Positions 47,021 to 56,573 of a stretch of 64,000 nt of DNA are shown here, piece after piece. A program made the position numbers and the translations under genes. Within the stretch, counting starts at the first letter, position 1, and every line of letters starts with the position of its first letter. This DNA comes from Cyclobacteriaceae bacterium (GTDB lineage: Bacteria > Bacteroidota > Bacteroidia > Cytophagales > Cyclobacteriaceae), in assembly GCA_026003355.1 (NCBI GenBank), contig BPHC01000002.1:310001-374000 (forward strand). Direction: 5' to 3'. The notes under the pieces were generated by a model that was given only the letters and a program-made list of their open reading frames with translations, was not told the origin of the DNA and ran no database searches.

Positions 47021-48736
47021 TTATTGCTTAACAATTTTTTTTGTAACGATTTGTTTATTGGACAGGATGAATTTAAATACGAGTACACCCGGAGTATAAT
47101 TGAGTAATTCCACAACGCATACTCCTCGTGAAAGTTTTTTTGAGGTTAATACAACCCCGTCTAAATTGAGAACATCGACCGATAGTAGCTTGCCATCTAT
47201 ATTGTTTATATAAATGTAATCGGAAGAAGGATTTGGGAACAGATGAATTTCATTTTCGGCTAACGTTTCAATGCCTGTAACTATTAAACTTGATTTTGCA
47301 TTTTGAATTGCCTGTTTAAGATCGTTGAAGGCAGATGCAGTTTGCGATCGGTTTGTTGCTGGATTGTCGGCCGTGGCCTGGGCCAGCGATATTTCATTTT
47401 CCAGTTGTGTAATGGCAGCCGGATTTACTGCTATAATTCCATCATTTTCCATTAATTCCTGCAACAAATTGCTGGCATCTTTGATTAACTCTTTAAGGTT
47501 CCATAGGATTTCGAACCCGTTAAACCATCGCAGGTCGCCAAGCGGTTCATTGGAAGAGGACCCTGAATAGGAATTTGTTAAGGAACTGTAACCAAAATTA
47601 TGATACGCATCTGCGACAAGATCCCATGGAAGTTCACTGGTTGCAGAGGTCCAATCCCAATCCGGAACGTTGGTGCTTTCACCTAATTCAGACTCAATTA
47701 TGATGTCGGATGGGTCGTCAGGTCCGTTAATGAAATTTAATTGTTCTTCAATCAGGCCTGAGGCATTATTTATGTAGATTTCATTTGAAGGCGCAACAAA
47801 TGGAGGTCTGATAACCGGTGTAGATTGCTGTGAAGAAATATAACTCCATGCATTAATTACAGCATCTGTGTAGTATATGTTGTTATAGTCCAGGTTAATT
47901 ACCGGACTTTCGCCCACCAAATTAAATTCCAAAGACACTGTGCCTGAAGTGGGTGAGTTACCGTAAAAGCGGGGATTTACTACAATATTGTTGTTAAAAT
48001 AGAATTTATTTATACCTCCAATTGCAGCAAATCGCTGTCCGATGTTAACAAAAGTATTTTGATTAAATCTGGCATAGTTAATATCACCACCGCCGTCTCG
48101 TACAACTCTTGAGGTAACGTTGTACCAGGTATTGTTCTCGACTACCAAAGAATCAATCAAATTGCCCCGGTCGTCAATAACTCGTCCATTGTCCGGGTTA
48201 CTGGGTCTTCCCATACGGCTTACAGTACAGTTTCTCATAAAAATTTTACTGCCGCCTGAATTAAGCCGGATGAATGTTTGTCCTGATCGGTCAATTAGGC
48301 AATCCGAAAATTCCAGGCGTGCATTGGGTCCGTCCACACTAATAACCCTGGCTATATAGGTGTTAAATTCGTTTACATTGGTAATGTGCAGGGACTTCAT
48401 TTTGAGGTTGTTAAAAACCTTAAATGATTCTTCTACCTGCGTGGCTCCGGTTAAAAATCCCATGATAATGAAGGGTCGTGGTCCAGATCCTTCCTCAGCT
48501 TCTATGTTCAAATCAAATCCGCTGGCCAGGATGGTTCCGCTTAATACGTATACACCTCCTCGTTTGAGTATGTACACTGTATTAGGATCTTTTCTTTGTC
48601 CGTTAGCAAGGGTATCGTTCCGGATTATTTCATTAAGCGTACCATAACCCTGTGGAACGCGCACTTTTCTTTGCTGTCCGAGAACAAATGAAAATACCGT
48701 TATTTGAACAAAGAGTATAATAGTGGCAGTTTTCAT
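47021..48736 (-). CDS. T9SS-secreted beta-helix protein, pectate-lyase-like
   Basis: 571 residues from the ATG at 48736. Signal peptide (FSFVLGQ). A beta-helix (chondroitinase-B/pectate-lyase type) spans about 40-330: VEESFKVFNNLKMKSLHITNV, LEFSDCLIDRSGQTFIRLNSG and GGGDINYARFNQNTFVNIG. A helical segment like FIVAR modules (AITQLENEISLAQ ... AFNDLKQAIQNAKSSL) is followed by a type IX sorting tail LFPNPSSDYIYI to KKIVKQ. Predicted to be secreted to the cell surface. Seven bases after the TonB receptor gene. Lyase activity is unproven. Confidence 0.8.
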   Translation of the reverse strand: MKTATIILFVQITVFSFVLGQQRKVRVPQGYGTLNEIIRNDTLANGQRKDPNTVYILKRGGVYVLSGTILASGFDLNIEAEEGSGPRPFIIMGFLTGATQVEESFKVFNNLKMKSLHITNVNEFNTYIARVISVDGPNARLEFSDCLIDRSGQTFIRLNSGGSKIFMRNCTVSRMGRPSNPDNGRVIDDRGNLIDSLVVENNTWYNVTSRVVRDGGGDINYARFNQNTFVNIGQRFAAIGGINKFYFNNNIVVNPRFYGNSPTSGTVSLEFNLVGESPVINLDYNNIYYTDAVINAWSYISSQQSTPVIRPPFVAPSNEIYINNASGLIEEQLNFINGPDDPSDIIIESELGESTNVPDWDWTSATSELPWDLVADAYHNFGYSSLTNSYSGSSSNEPLGDLRWFNGFEILWNLKELIKDASNLLQELMENDGIIAVNPAAITQLENEISLAQATADNPATNRSQTASAFNDLKQAIQNAKSSLIVTGIETLAENEIHLFPNPSSDYIYINNIDGKLLSVDVLNLDGVVLTSKKLSRGVCVVELLNYTPGVLVFKFILSNKQIVTKKIVKQ

Positions 48737-48743
48737 CAATAAT

Positions 48744-51626
48744 TCAAAATTTGTATTGCAGACCCAAATCGGCTGTAAATCCGTAATACGATTCCTCGGT
48801 AGTACGTGAACTATTTCCGAGAAATGCCAGTTCGGGGGCATTGGTTAAGTTGTTCCAGTTAAAGTAGATACTTAAGTTCTTCCTAAGTTTTTGTTTTAAT
48901 GTCATGTCGAAGCGGGTGTTTCCGCCGGTATAAGAATCTAATGCTGGAACGGGTCCAACTACAGCCAGCGTATTCCCCTGATGCACCATGGATATTCTTC
49001 CTGAAAATCCTTTATACTCGTATCCGATTGAAATATTGCTGATTAGATTGGCCTGACGAGGTGCCCTGCCGGCTCTGAAAGCATCGAGTACTGCAAATGG
49101 GGTATAGGGTGGCTCAGTTAGGCGTTGGGGAGCTGGAATAAAAGGATAGAATGTTTCTGAGCGCAGCAATGTAAGGTTGGCAGCTATTATGAAGTTTGAG
49201 AATGGTTTGGGAAGAAATCGCAAATTTGCCTGCAGGTCAATTTCTCCGCCGTAAATTTTAGTGTTTTGGGTTGAGTTAACCGGGCTGGAAATTTCATAAC
49301 CTACAAAGGGGTCATCAACAGGAAGAATTTTTGTAAATACCCGGTTGTAATCTATATTTTTTAAAAGTTTATAGAATCCGCTAATGGTTAAAAGTCCATA
49401 TTTATTGTAAGCATAAAAACTCAGGTCGTAGTTCCATGCAGTGGTGTGCAGCAGTTGCGGATCGGCCTGACGGATAGTTTGATCGTTGTTGTTAATTCTT
49501 CTTAAAGGTATTAAATTGGTAAAATCAGGTCTTGCTAAGGTGCGGGTAGCCGCACCCCGCAGGTCAAACCAGTCGTTAACTTTGTATCTAAAATGAATCA
49601 TGGGCAGGAACTCAGTATATGTTCTTCCGCCTGTGCTGTCTTTTGTTAAGCTTTCAAATGCTCCGCCGTCATCATAATCAAAACCTGATAACATGAAATT
49701 GCCCCTGTAAGTAGTTTTGGTTTGTTCTATGCGTACGCCAGCCAGTATAGTTAATGATGTAGTCAGGTTCAGCTCGGTCATGGCATAACCCGAAGTAATT
49801 GTTTCGGTTGATTTATAGTCGTCAATGTCTGCCAGAAAATCTTTGGCTAAATAGTTAAGCGAGTTAAGGTTTCTGATAAAGCCCGAAGTTTGATTTCGGT
49901 TAAGTCCGGGTCCGTTGGTTTCGCCTGCTCCAGGACCCAGGTAATAGTTTCCGCCAAGAAAATTATCTGCATAAAAGCCGCTTAAAAAATTGGTTATGGC
50001 AATGCCTCCTGAACTGGTAAGCTGGTAAAGACCGGGAAAGTCGTTTATGAAGTAAGCCAACTCGCGCGATTGCGAAGAGAAATAATTTCCTACAAGGGAA
50101 TTTCGTTCACGAATTCGTTCGTTATCTCTGAATTTTAAGCCTGCCTTAAAGAAGCCATTTACTGAATGGATATTTAAAGGTATTTTGTAATCAATCTGAA
50201 GCGTAATCATTCTGTCATCTGTCTTTTCGTTATCCAGAAAGACCTGATTTAAAAAGGTTTCATTTACATTGTTCACGGCCAGTTTTGTTAAGCTATCCAG
50301 CGGTTGTCCGGTTAAATTAATACCGGTTGAATTAAAGGCTGACACTTCCCTGAACCGAGACGTGAAACTTTCGGGCAAGTTCTGGGTACTATTCGAATAA
50401 CTTGCTGACCACAGCAATTCAGACCCACCTTTAAATTTATGATCTCCGCGTAGTGCAGAGTTCAATAAACCTACTTTAATTATTCGGTCTCTTATTTCAA
50501 ATTCCTGCCTTTGTTCTGACCACCGGTAACGTCTTCTTCTTCGAACTTCATCCCTATCGGTATAACTAAACATGTTGTCCCAAATAATTATGTGATTTTG
50601 ATTTATTGTAAAGTCCGTTGTTATATTTCCTCCGTATCGTTTCCTTATCTCCACAATATCGGACAGCTCTAGCTCTGCCGGTTGAATAAGATTCTGCCCG
50701 AAAACATCTTCTCCAAGAAACTGATAATCTCCTCTTAGCTGATCTGAGCTGCGATTGGCCCTTTGGTAATTTCCGGTTATATAAACCCCAATTTTGTTTT
50801 TCATGTATCTTTTACCGTAGCTTAAATCTACCTTATATTGACCAAATTCACGCTCCTGGCTGTTATAACCGGTTTGCAAGCTAGTCCATAGTTCGGGTTC
50901 TTCTGTTGCTTTTTTAAAGCTGAAATTCACTGTTCCTCCAATGGCGTCGCCGTCCTGATCGGGTCGCGCTGCTTTATACACTTCAATGCCCGATAACATG
51001 GCAGGCGATATCATACTCAGATCGACAGACCGGTCGTTAGCATCAGTTGAAGGAATACGCTGGCCGTTTATTGTTATGTTATTAAATCTGGGTGCAAGGC
51101 CCCGAACCACAACTTTTTGCCCTTCTCCCGCGTCTCGTTGAACGTATATACCCGATATCCTACCAACTGTTTCAGCCGCATTTTGGTCCGGCAATTCCCG
51201 AATGCGTTCTTTGGAAACAACGTTAACAATGGTACTGGCGTTAATTTGTTGATTAATAGCACCGGCCTGGCCCAGGGCCTGTGAGGTTATCACGATTTCA
51301 TCTATTACTGTTGCATCCAATTCAAGCCCTATAATAACATCTGTTACTGTTCCCGCTTCAATCATAATTTCCAGCTGTTGGGAGCGGTACCCAATGTACC
51401 GCACCTCGAGCCGGACGGTTCCGGGTTTAAGGCCTAGCAGCAGAAAATTACCTGCAACGTCAGTAACTTCACCTCTGGAGGATCCGGAGATACTTACTGT
51501 AGCACCCGGCAGGCCTTCTTTGGTTGTTTTATCGAAGACCCTTCCGGATATTCCACCCGTTTGCGCAAATGTAAACGAGGCAGAGATAAATAGTAAAGGT
51601 GAAAATCTGAGCAGCAGGTTCATCAT
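48744..51626 (-). CDS. TonB-dependent receptor with carboxypeptidase-like N-terminal domain
   Basis: 960 residues, uninterrupted. Signal peptide, then a carboxypeptidase-D-like regulatory domain (SGRVFDKTTKEGLPGATVSI ... VRYIGYRSQ), then a plug with VVSKERIRELPDQNAAETVGRISGI and VVRGLAPRFNNITINGQRIPS, typical of the Caulobacter/Xanthomonas-type TonB receptors rather than SusC. The C-terminal barrel ends GLQYKF. No SusD is encoded beside it. Probable importer of oligogalacturonides, inferred from flanking GH28 and uronate genes. Confidence 0.92.
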   Translation of the reverse strand: MMNLLLRFSPLLFISASFTFAQTGGISGRVFDKTTKEGLPGATVSISGSSRGEVTDVAGNFLLLGLKPGTVRLEVRYIGYRSQQLEIMIEAGTVTDVIIGLELDATVIDEIVITSQALGQAGAINQQINASTIVNVVSKERIRELPDQNAAETVGRISGIYVQRDAGEGQKVVVRGLAPRFNNITINGQRIPSTDANDRSVDLSMISPAMLSGIEVYKAARPDQDGDAIGGTVNFSFKKATEEPELWTSLQTGYNSQEREFGQYKVDLSYGKRYMKNKIGVYITGNYQRANRSSDQLRGDYQFLGEDVFGQNLIQPAELELSDIVEIRKRYGGNITTDFTINQNHIIIWDNMFSYTDRDEVRRRRRYRWSEQRQEFEIRDRIIKVGLLNSALRGDHKFKGGSELLWSASYSNSTQNLPESFTSRFREVSAFNSTGINLTGQPLDSLTKLAVNNVNETFLNQVFLDNEKTDDRMITLQIDYKIPLNIHSVNGFFKAGLKFRDNERIRERNSLVGNYFSSQSRELAYFINDFPGLYQLTSSGGIAITNFLSGFYADNFLGGNYYLGPGAGETNGPGLNRNQTSGFIRNLNSLNYLAKDFLADIDDYKSTETITSGYAMTELNLTTSLTILAGVRIEQTKTTYRGNFMLSGFDYDDGGAFESLTKDSTGGRTYTEFLPMIHFRYKVNDWFDLRGAATRTLARPDFTNLIPLRRINNNDQTIRQADPQLLHTTAWNYDLSFYAYNKYGLLTISGFYKLLKNIDYNRVFTKILPVDDPFVGYEISSPVNSTQNTKIYGGEIDLQANLRFLPKPFSNFIIAANLTLLRSETFYPFIPAPQRLTEPPYTPFAVLDAFRAGRAPRQANLISNISIGYEYKGFSGRISMVHQGNTLAVVGPVPALDSYTGGNTRFDMTLKQKLRKNLSIYFNWNNLTNAPELAFLGNSSRTTEESYYGFTADLGLQYKF

Positions 51627-51739
51627 ATATCTAACTATCTTCCTTATTGGTCAAGTCATTTTGTTGTAAAATTTAGCGACTGAATTGAACAACTCTTTGG
51701 CGGGGGAGTAGATCTTCGTGTCGCAGAGATGACTCATGT

Positions 51740-52300
51740 TTAGTTCCTTAAGCGATGAGTGGCCAAAACAGTTTGACGTAAATGCTTTAAAGCCCGCCCC
51801 ATATGCGTTTCAACGGTTTTAACGCTGATGTTTAGCTTTTCAGCTATTTCCCTGTACTTCATACCGTATTCGCGGTTTAAAATAAAAACCTGCCTGCATT
51901 GCTGTGGCAGTTCATAAATGGCTATATTAATTGATGTTGCAAATTTTTCGTAGTCAATCCGATCTTCAGCATTTTCTTCCGGACATGCTATGTGAGAGGC
52001 ATGAGAAAGATCGACCTTTTTTTCACGCTTTAATTTCCGGAAGTAATCAAGCGCCCTGTTCCTTGCACTGGTTATGATGTAGGCCTTAAGCGAGGATTCA
52101 ATTTTGATTTGTTTACGGTTGCGCCACAGGTTACAAAACACATCGCAAACTATTTCATCGGCTAGCTCCCGAGAGGACACTATGGGAAGGCAGAGGGCAA
52201 AAAGCTGGCGGCTCATTAAATTAAATAATGTACCTAAAGCTTGCTGATCATCTTCGTAAACAATCCGCTCAAACAAAATTTCGAGCTGATTTGACTTCAT
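51740..52300 (-). CDS. ECF-type RNA polymerase sigma-70 factor
   Basis: 186 residues from the ATG at 52300 (longer starts at 52336 or TTG 52369 are possible). Sigma-2: LFALCLPIVSSRELADEIVCDVFCNLWRNRKQI; sigma-4: CRQVFILNREYGMKYREIAEKLNISVKTVETHMGRALKHLR. It matches the Bacteroidota ECF group near polysaccharide loci. It precedes the TonB receptor gene by 113 bases. The usual FecR-type anti-sigma gene is absent between them or elsewhere in the window. Confidence 0.92.
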   Translation of the reverse strand: MKSNQLEILFERIVYEDDQQALGTLFNLMSRQLFALCLPIVSSRELADEIVCDVFCNLWRNRKQIKIESSLKAYIITSARNRALDYFRKLKREKKVDLSHASHIACPEENAEDRIDYEKFATSINIAIYELPQQCRQVFILNREYGMKYREIAEKLNISVKTVETHMGRALKHLRQTVLATHRLRN

Positions 52301-52430
52301 GCTTGTGGTGGCAACTATTCCCATTCCAGAACTCATCTTTGCAATCGTTTGAATTATACTCTTGGACAATTTTAATTTTTTTCTTTAAAAAAAATCAACA
52401 AATGCTTGACTAATTGAAAAAAATTTTTAT

Positions 52431-52454
52431 GGGAACGTTCCCGGGAAGGTTCCC
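52431..52454. promoter_or_regulatory. Two abutting palindromic LacI-type operators
   Basis: GGGAACGTTCCC (52431-52442, perfect palindrome with a central CG typical of LacI sites) is followed without gap by GGGAAGGTTCCC (52443-52454, one centre mismatch). They lie 36 bases upstream of the LacI-family gene and 130 bases upstream of the sigma gene, so could control both divergent units. Confidence 0.7.
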
Positions 52455-52465
52455 GGTTTTTTTTT

Positions 52466-52473
52466 TATATTTA
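52466..52473 (+). promoter_or_regulatory. Candidate -7 box of the LacI-family regulator
   Basis: TATATTTA, close to TAnnTTTG, 17 bases upstream of the ATG. The -33 region would fall within the operators at 52431-52454, consistent with autorepression. Confidence 0.35.
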
Positions 52474-52490
52474 CCTGAGAAGCTGTATTC

Positions 52491-53513
52491 ATGAGCCGTT
52501 CTGCTATCACCATTATTGAAATTGCCCGTATGCTGGGGCTCTCAAAGTCTACCGTATCACGTGCTCTGGCTGGTCATAGAGATGTGAATGAAGATACCCG
52601 CAAAAAGGTTCTTGAATTAGCCCAGAAGCTAGATTATCAGCCCAATGTGGTGGCCCTGCACTTACGGCAACAGCGAACCCGTACACTGGGGGTAATCATT
52701 CCTGAAACAATGAACCGGTTTTTTGCAAAAGCCATAGGTGGAATGCAGCAAGTGGCCAGCCAGGCAGGTTATAATGTAATTATTTGTCAGTCAAATGAGT
52801 CACTGGCAACTGAAAAAATGAACGTACGTACTTTATTATCCAATCGGGTAGACGGCCTGATTGTTTCAGTTTCGGGCGAAACGGACCGCTATGATCATTT
52901 TGATCTTGTCAGTAAAAAAAATATACCGATTGTCTTTTTTGATCGGGTGGCTGAATCCATCCCCTCATCAAAAGTAATAAGCAATAATTATGAAATATCG
53001 AAAGAGGCCACGTTGCATCTTATTAAGCAAGGGTGTAAACGAATTGCCGTTATGGCAGGTCCGCAATATTTATATAACAGCCGAAACCGGCTGAGGGGTT
53101 ATATAGATGCAATTCATGAATCGGGCCTGGAATGCAAGGAAAAATATATTTTGCAAACCGATTTTAAATTAAAGAGAATGGATGAGCTGGTGCGGTATCT
53201 GGTTAATATGAAAGAAAAACCCGACGCAATTTTTGCCATTAATGACATGGCCGCACTGGAAATGATTCACGTGCTTAAAAATATGGGTTACCGGATTCCT
53301 GAGGACATTGCAGTGATGGGTTTTAATAACGAGCCGATATGCAAATTTGTAGACCCTCCGTTAACCAGCATTGATCACCCCGCCGATGAAATGGGTCGTT
53401 CGGCAGCCGCTCTTTTAATCAACCATTTGGAAACGGGAAATGCAACTGTGGTTGAACGGTGTATTAAAAGCCAGCTCATAATCAGGGGTTCAACTCACCG
53501 CATAAAGAAATAA
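52491..53513 (+). CDS. LacI-family transcriptional regulator
   Basis: 340 residues. N-terminal HTH: IIEIARMLGLSKSTVSRALAGHRDVNEDTRKKV with the hinge LDYQPN. Periplasmic-binding-protein-like effector domain: LGVIIPETMNRFF, NVIICQSNES, VDGLIVSVSGE, PIVFFDRVAE and DAIFAINDMAALEMI. Probable repressor of the pectin/uronate locus, with the two operators just upstream. Convergent with uxaB with a six-base gap. Confidence 0.95.
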   Translation: MSRSAITIIEIARMLGLSKSTVSRALAGHRDVNEDTRKKVLELAQKLDYQPNVVALHLRQQRTRTLGVIIPETMNRFFAKAIGGMQQVASQAGYNVIICQSNESLATEKMNVRTLLSNRVDGLIVSVSGETDRYDHFDLVSKKNIPIVFFDRVAESIPSSKVISNNYEISKEATLHLIKQGCKRIAVMAGPQYLYNSRNRLRGYIDAIHESGLECKEKYILQTDFKLKRMDELVRYLVNMKEKPDAIFAINDMAALEMIHVLKNMGYRIPEDIAVMGFNNEPICKFVDPPLTSIDHPADEMGRSAAALLINHLETGNATVVERCIKSQLIIRGSTHRIKK

Positions 53514-53519
53514 CAGTTG

Positions 53520-54992
53520 TTAGGATGTTACTTTAGAAAAATCAGTTATTTCTCTTTGAGCTTTATTTAAAGCTTCAATTATGCCATATTGGTCAATCCA
53601 GTAAAGGTACAATGCAGTTTTCTCTGAAAATTTTTTACTTACAGCAAATTCGTTGTTCCATATAAATTTATCTTTTAAAACAGTTTCTACAAGTTGTTGA
53701 AGGCCAACTTCTGTATATTGCGTTTTACCCCAAAGTGTCTTCATAATTTCGATGAGCCGGGGGTTATCCTGCAACGGTATTTCCTCTCCGTCTTTAATTC
53801 CCCGGTACAAAAGGATTAAAGCTGCCAATGACAAAGCAATGCCTGTGGGCGGATATCCATAATGCTTTTCAAATGAGGTTAATGAGGGAAATAGCCTTAC
53901 TTTAAACTTCGAAAAACTGTAAAGAGTAATGTCAATAAGGTTGTGGTTAATTGCCGGATTCAGAAATCGCCGGATTACTTCCTGGCTATACAAATTATTG
54001 ATTTTCCTGTCGCCCGGTAAAAACGGAAGGATCTCTTTTTTCAAAACCAATTTTATAAAACTACCAATTGTATTGTGGTTCATTACATCCTTTACTGACT
54101 GCAGGCCGGCCAAATATCCAATCGGGGCCATTAATGTATGCATTCCGTTAAGTATTCTTACCTTGCGATTGCGATAGGGTTCAAGGTTGTTGGTGTAAAT
54201 GACATTTAAGCCGGCCTTGTCGAGCGGAAAAGCTTTCTGCACCCAGGGCGAAGCTTCAATTACCCAAAGATAATAAGGCTCGCACGTAACTATTGCGTTA
54301 TCTTCATAACCCAAATCATTCTGAAGCCGGCTGATATTTTCGGGAGTACCTGTAACGATTCGGTCTACCAGGGTATGGCAGAAATGAATTTTATTCTGTA
54401 TATAATCCTCAAACTTTAACCCCAGGTTCCAGTGCCTGGAATACTTAATTACACACTCTTTTAATACACTACCGTTTTTTTCGATTAATTCGCATGGTAT
54501 TATGGCAACATTTTTTTCAGGATAAACACGATAGCGCTTAAACAACACCTGAGTGAGTTTACCTGGAAAAGTTTTGGAGATTGTACTTGCAGAGGTATCT
54601 GATGGATCAAATGTGATACCCGTTTCGGTTGTATTGGAAATTATGATTTCCAGATTGGGATTTGCGGCCTCTTTTTCCAAATCTGCTAAAATGTTACCGT
54701 TAACAATTCGCTGTATGGCGTCAACCTTATCTGCAATACTTATAGTGCGGCTGTTTTTATAACCGCGTATGTTTACTGTAAATGACCCATTTTGCCTTGC
54801 GAGCGTGGTATTTTTTGATATAGATTGAACTACGGCCACACCCGTGTTAAATCCTATTCTATCATTCGCTTTTTGAATAATCCAGTCGGCAAATGCCCGC
54901 AGAAAATTGCCCGAGCCGAATTGCAGGACCCTAACCGGATATTCTTTCTTGGGAAGGTCAGAAATAGAAGGAAGTTTCTTACGATCACTCAT
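53520..54992 (-). CDS. uxaB: Tagaturonate reductase (altronate oxidoreductase)
   Basis: 490 residues from the ATG at 54992. NAD-dependent step of galacturonate catabolism. Mannitol-dehydrogenase family: VRVLQFGSGNFLRAFADWIIQ (NAD and family motif), ISNTTETGITFD, LVDRIVTGTP, YLWVIEAS, KVRILNGMHTLMAPIGYLAG and RRFLNPAINHNLIDI. Residue order matches E. coli UxaB more than UxuB. The partner altronate dehydratase uxaA and isomerase uxaC are not in this window. Confidence 0.95.
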   Translation of the reverse strand: MSDRKKLPSISDLPKKEYPVRVLQFGSGNFLRAFADWIIQKANDRIGFNTGVAVVQSISKNTTLARQNGSFTVNIRGYKNSRTISIADKVDAIQRIVNGNILADLEKEAANPNLEIIISNTTETGITFDPSDTSASTISKTFPGKLTQVLFKRYRVYPEKNVAIIPCELIEKNGSVLKECVIKYSRHWNLGLKFEDYIQNKIHFCHTLVDRIVTGTPENISRLQNDLGYEDNAIVTCEPYYLWVIEASPWVQKAFPLDKAGLNVIYTNNLEPYRNRKVRILNGMHTLMAPIGYLAGLQSVKDVMNHNTIGSFIKLVLKKEILPFLPGDRKINNLYSQEVIRRFLNPAINHNLIDITLYSFSKFKVRLFPSLTSFEKHYGYPPTGIALSLAALILLYRGIKDGEEIPLQDNPRLIEIMKTLWGKTQYTEVGLQQLVETVLKDKFIWNNEFAVSKKFSEKTALYLYWIDQYGIIEALNKAQREITDFSKVTS

Positions 54993-55013
54993 ACTTTTAA
55001 TGACGCAACACAC

Positions 55014-55316
55014 TTAATAAACCCTGAATTCTGATTTCAGAACGCAGGCAGATATTTTAACCGGTCTTAAGGCCAAAAGCTATTTGGTCTGCTTTACGCG
55101 GGATATTAATTAAAAGAGTGAAAGCAAAAAATAACCTGAGAAATTTTCCAAAAGAGATGAATGCTTTTTAAAAATGCAAACAGACCCCTATTGGGGTGAG
55201 AGTTAACTGGGATGTTTAATTTAGCATAAAAATGCATTATTGTTCATGGAAAGGTGAAGAAAAATCGTCTCTTTTATAAAACCATTCAACCAATATATTG
55301 TTGAACAGTGATTACG
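55014..55316. other. Divergent intergenic region, uxaB / enolase-family gene
   Basis: Three hundred and three AT-rich bases between divergent starts. A small hairpin (ACCCC, loop TATT, GGGGT at 55184-55197) lies in the middle. No copy of the GGGAACGTTCCC operator and no tRNA were seen; promoters for both genes presumably lie here. Confidence 0.5.
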
Positions 55317-56492
55317 ATGAAGCGAAGAAGGTTTTTTAAAATAGCAGGGGGTGCCGCTGCTGCAATTTTTCTGTGGCCAAGGCAAATTTGGAGTGCGGCT
55401 AACAAAGCAATTATTAAAGATATTCAACTGCTTAAATGGAGGGATCAGCATTTTGTGGTAGTGACCTCATCAGATGAAGTTCAAGGCGTTACACTTGCCA
55501 ATTCGCGTATTGAGCATTTGTATGGAATATTTAATGGGCTGGTAAAACCCTATTTTATCAGCAAAGACGCCAGCAATTTGGAAATGCTGATTGACGGGGT
55601 TTACCGCAGTGACCGCAACTATAAATTCAGTGGCATGCCGTTCTGGAATTGTGTGGGCCACATTGAAGTGGCCATTTGGGATCTGCTCGGCAAAACTTAT
55701 AATAAGCCTGTGCACCAACTACTGGGAAAACAGCTTCGCACGGAAGTACCGGTGTATCTATCCAGCCTTACACGCGAAAATGAACCGGAAAAGGAGGTGG
55801 AAGAAATAAAGGAGAAACTTACTCTCAGCGGTTGCAAGGCAGTAAAAATTAAAGTGGGGGGACGCATGGGTACCGATGCAAAAGCCGAATTACGCAGCTA
55901 TAAAATTGTGGAGTTGCTGCGGAAGTATTCTGATTCATTAACGATCTATGCCGATGCCAACAGTTCATTTGATGTGGAGCAAGGAATAGAAATGGGAAAA
56001 TTTCTGGAAGATCACGGAGTGGATATTTACGAGGAGCCCTGCCCCTGGGAAGATTTTGAGAGCAATAGGAAAGTAGCCGATGCTTTGAAAAAGGTAAAAG
56101 TGGCTGGTGGAGAACAAGACACGAGCTATCACCGCTTTGAATGGTATTGTCAAAACAATGGGTTGGATGTTTTGCAGCCCGATGTGTTTTACAACGGTGG
56201 TCTTTTGCGCTGCCTGGCCGTGAACAAGCTTTGCGAGCAACACAAAAAAGGGTTTGCTCCGCACTCTCCAAAGTCCGATCCGCTGCAAGCTCCTTTCCTT
56301 CATCTTGCAGCTGTAAGTTCCGCGTTGTATGGATTCCAGGAGTTTCCGTTAAATGCTGTGGGGCGCAAATCGGGCGATTGGTTCAGTCCGCACTTTATTC
56401 CGGTAAACGGCATGTTGCCCATTTCCAACGAGCCGGGTTTGGGAATCAATTACGATAATGCGATATGGAACGAAGCCAGGTTAATAGAATGA
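55317..56492 (+). CDS. Enolase-superfamily (MR/MLE) protein with Tat signal
   Basis: 391 residues from the ATG at 55317. Twin-arginine signal RRRFFKIAGG and hydrophobic AAAAIFLWP. Mandelate-racemase-type barrel: KIKVGG (Lys-x-Lys general base), metal ligands in YADANSS, YEEPCPW and AGGEQD, and FAPHSPKSD with a possible acid/base His. Sugar-acid dehydratases and racemases use this set. Exported placement is uncommon. First of three spaced same-strand genes with the ADP-ribosylglycohydrolase-like and second enolase-like genes. Confidence 0.88.
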   Translation: MKRRRFFKIAGGAAAAIFLWPRQIWSAANKAIIKDIQLLKWRDQHFVVVTSSDEVQGVTLANSRIEHLYGIFNGLVKPYFISKDASNLEMLIDGVYRSDRNYKFSGMPFWNCVGHIEVAIWDLLGKTYNKPVHQLLGKQLRTEVPVYLSSLTRENEPEKEVEEIKEKLTLSGCKAVKIKVGGRMGTDAKAELRSYKIVELLRKYSDSLTIYADANSSFDVEQGIEMGKFLEDHGVDIYEEPCPWEDFESNRKVADALKKVKVAGGEQDTSYHRFEWYCQNNGLDVLQPDVFYNGGLLRCLAVNKLCEQHKKGFAPHSPKSDPLQAPFLHLAAVSSALYGFQEFPLNAVGRKSGDWFSPHFIPVNGMLPISNEPGLGINYDNAIWNEARLIE

Positions 56493-56573
56493 TGAAATCA
56501 GTTTTCGGTATGGCGGGCCGACCACGCTGCCCGGTTTGGTTCTGTCATTAAAACAAAAGGTAACTTAATAAAA

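Noticed and set aside
55184-55197. ACCCC-TATT-GGGGT hairpin as a terminator
   Set aside because: Five-base stem, no T-tract, and it lies between two divergent starts.
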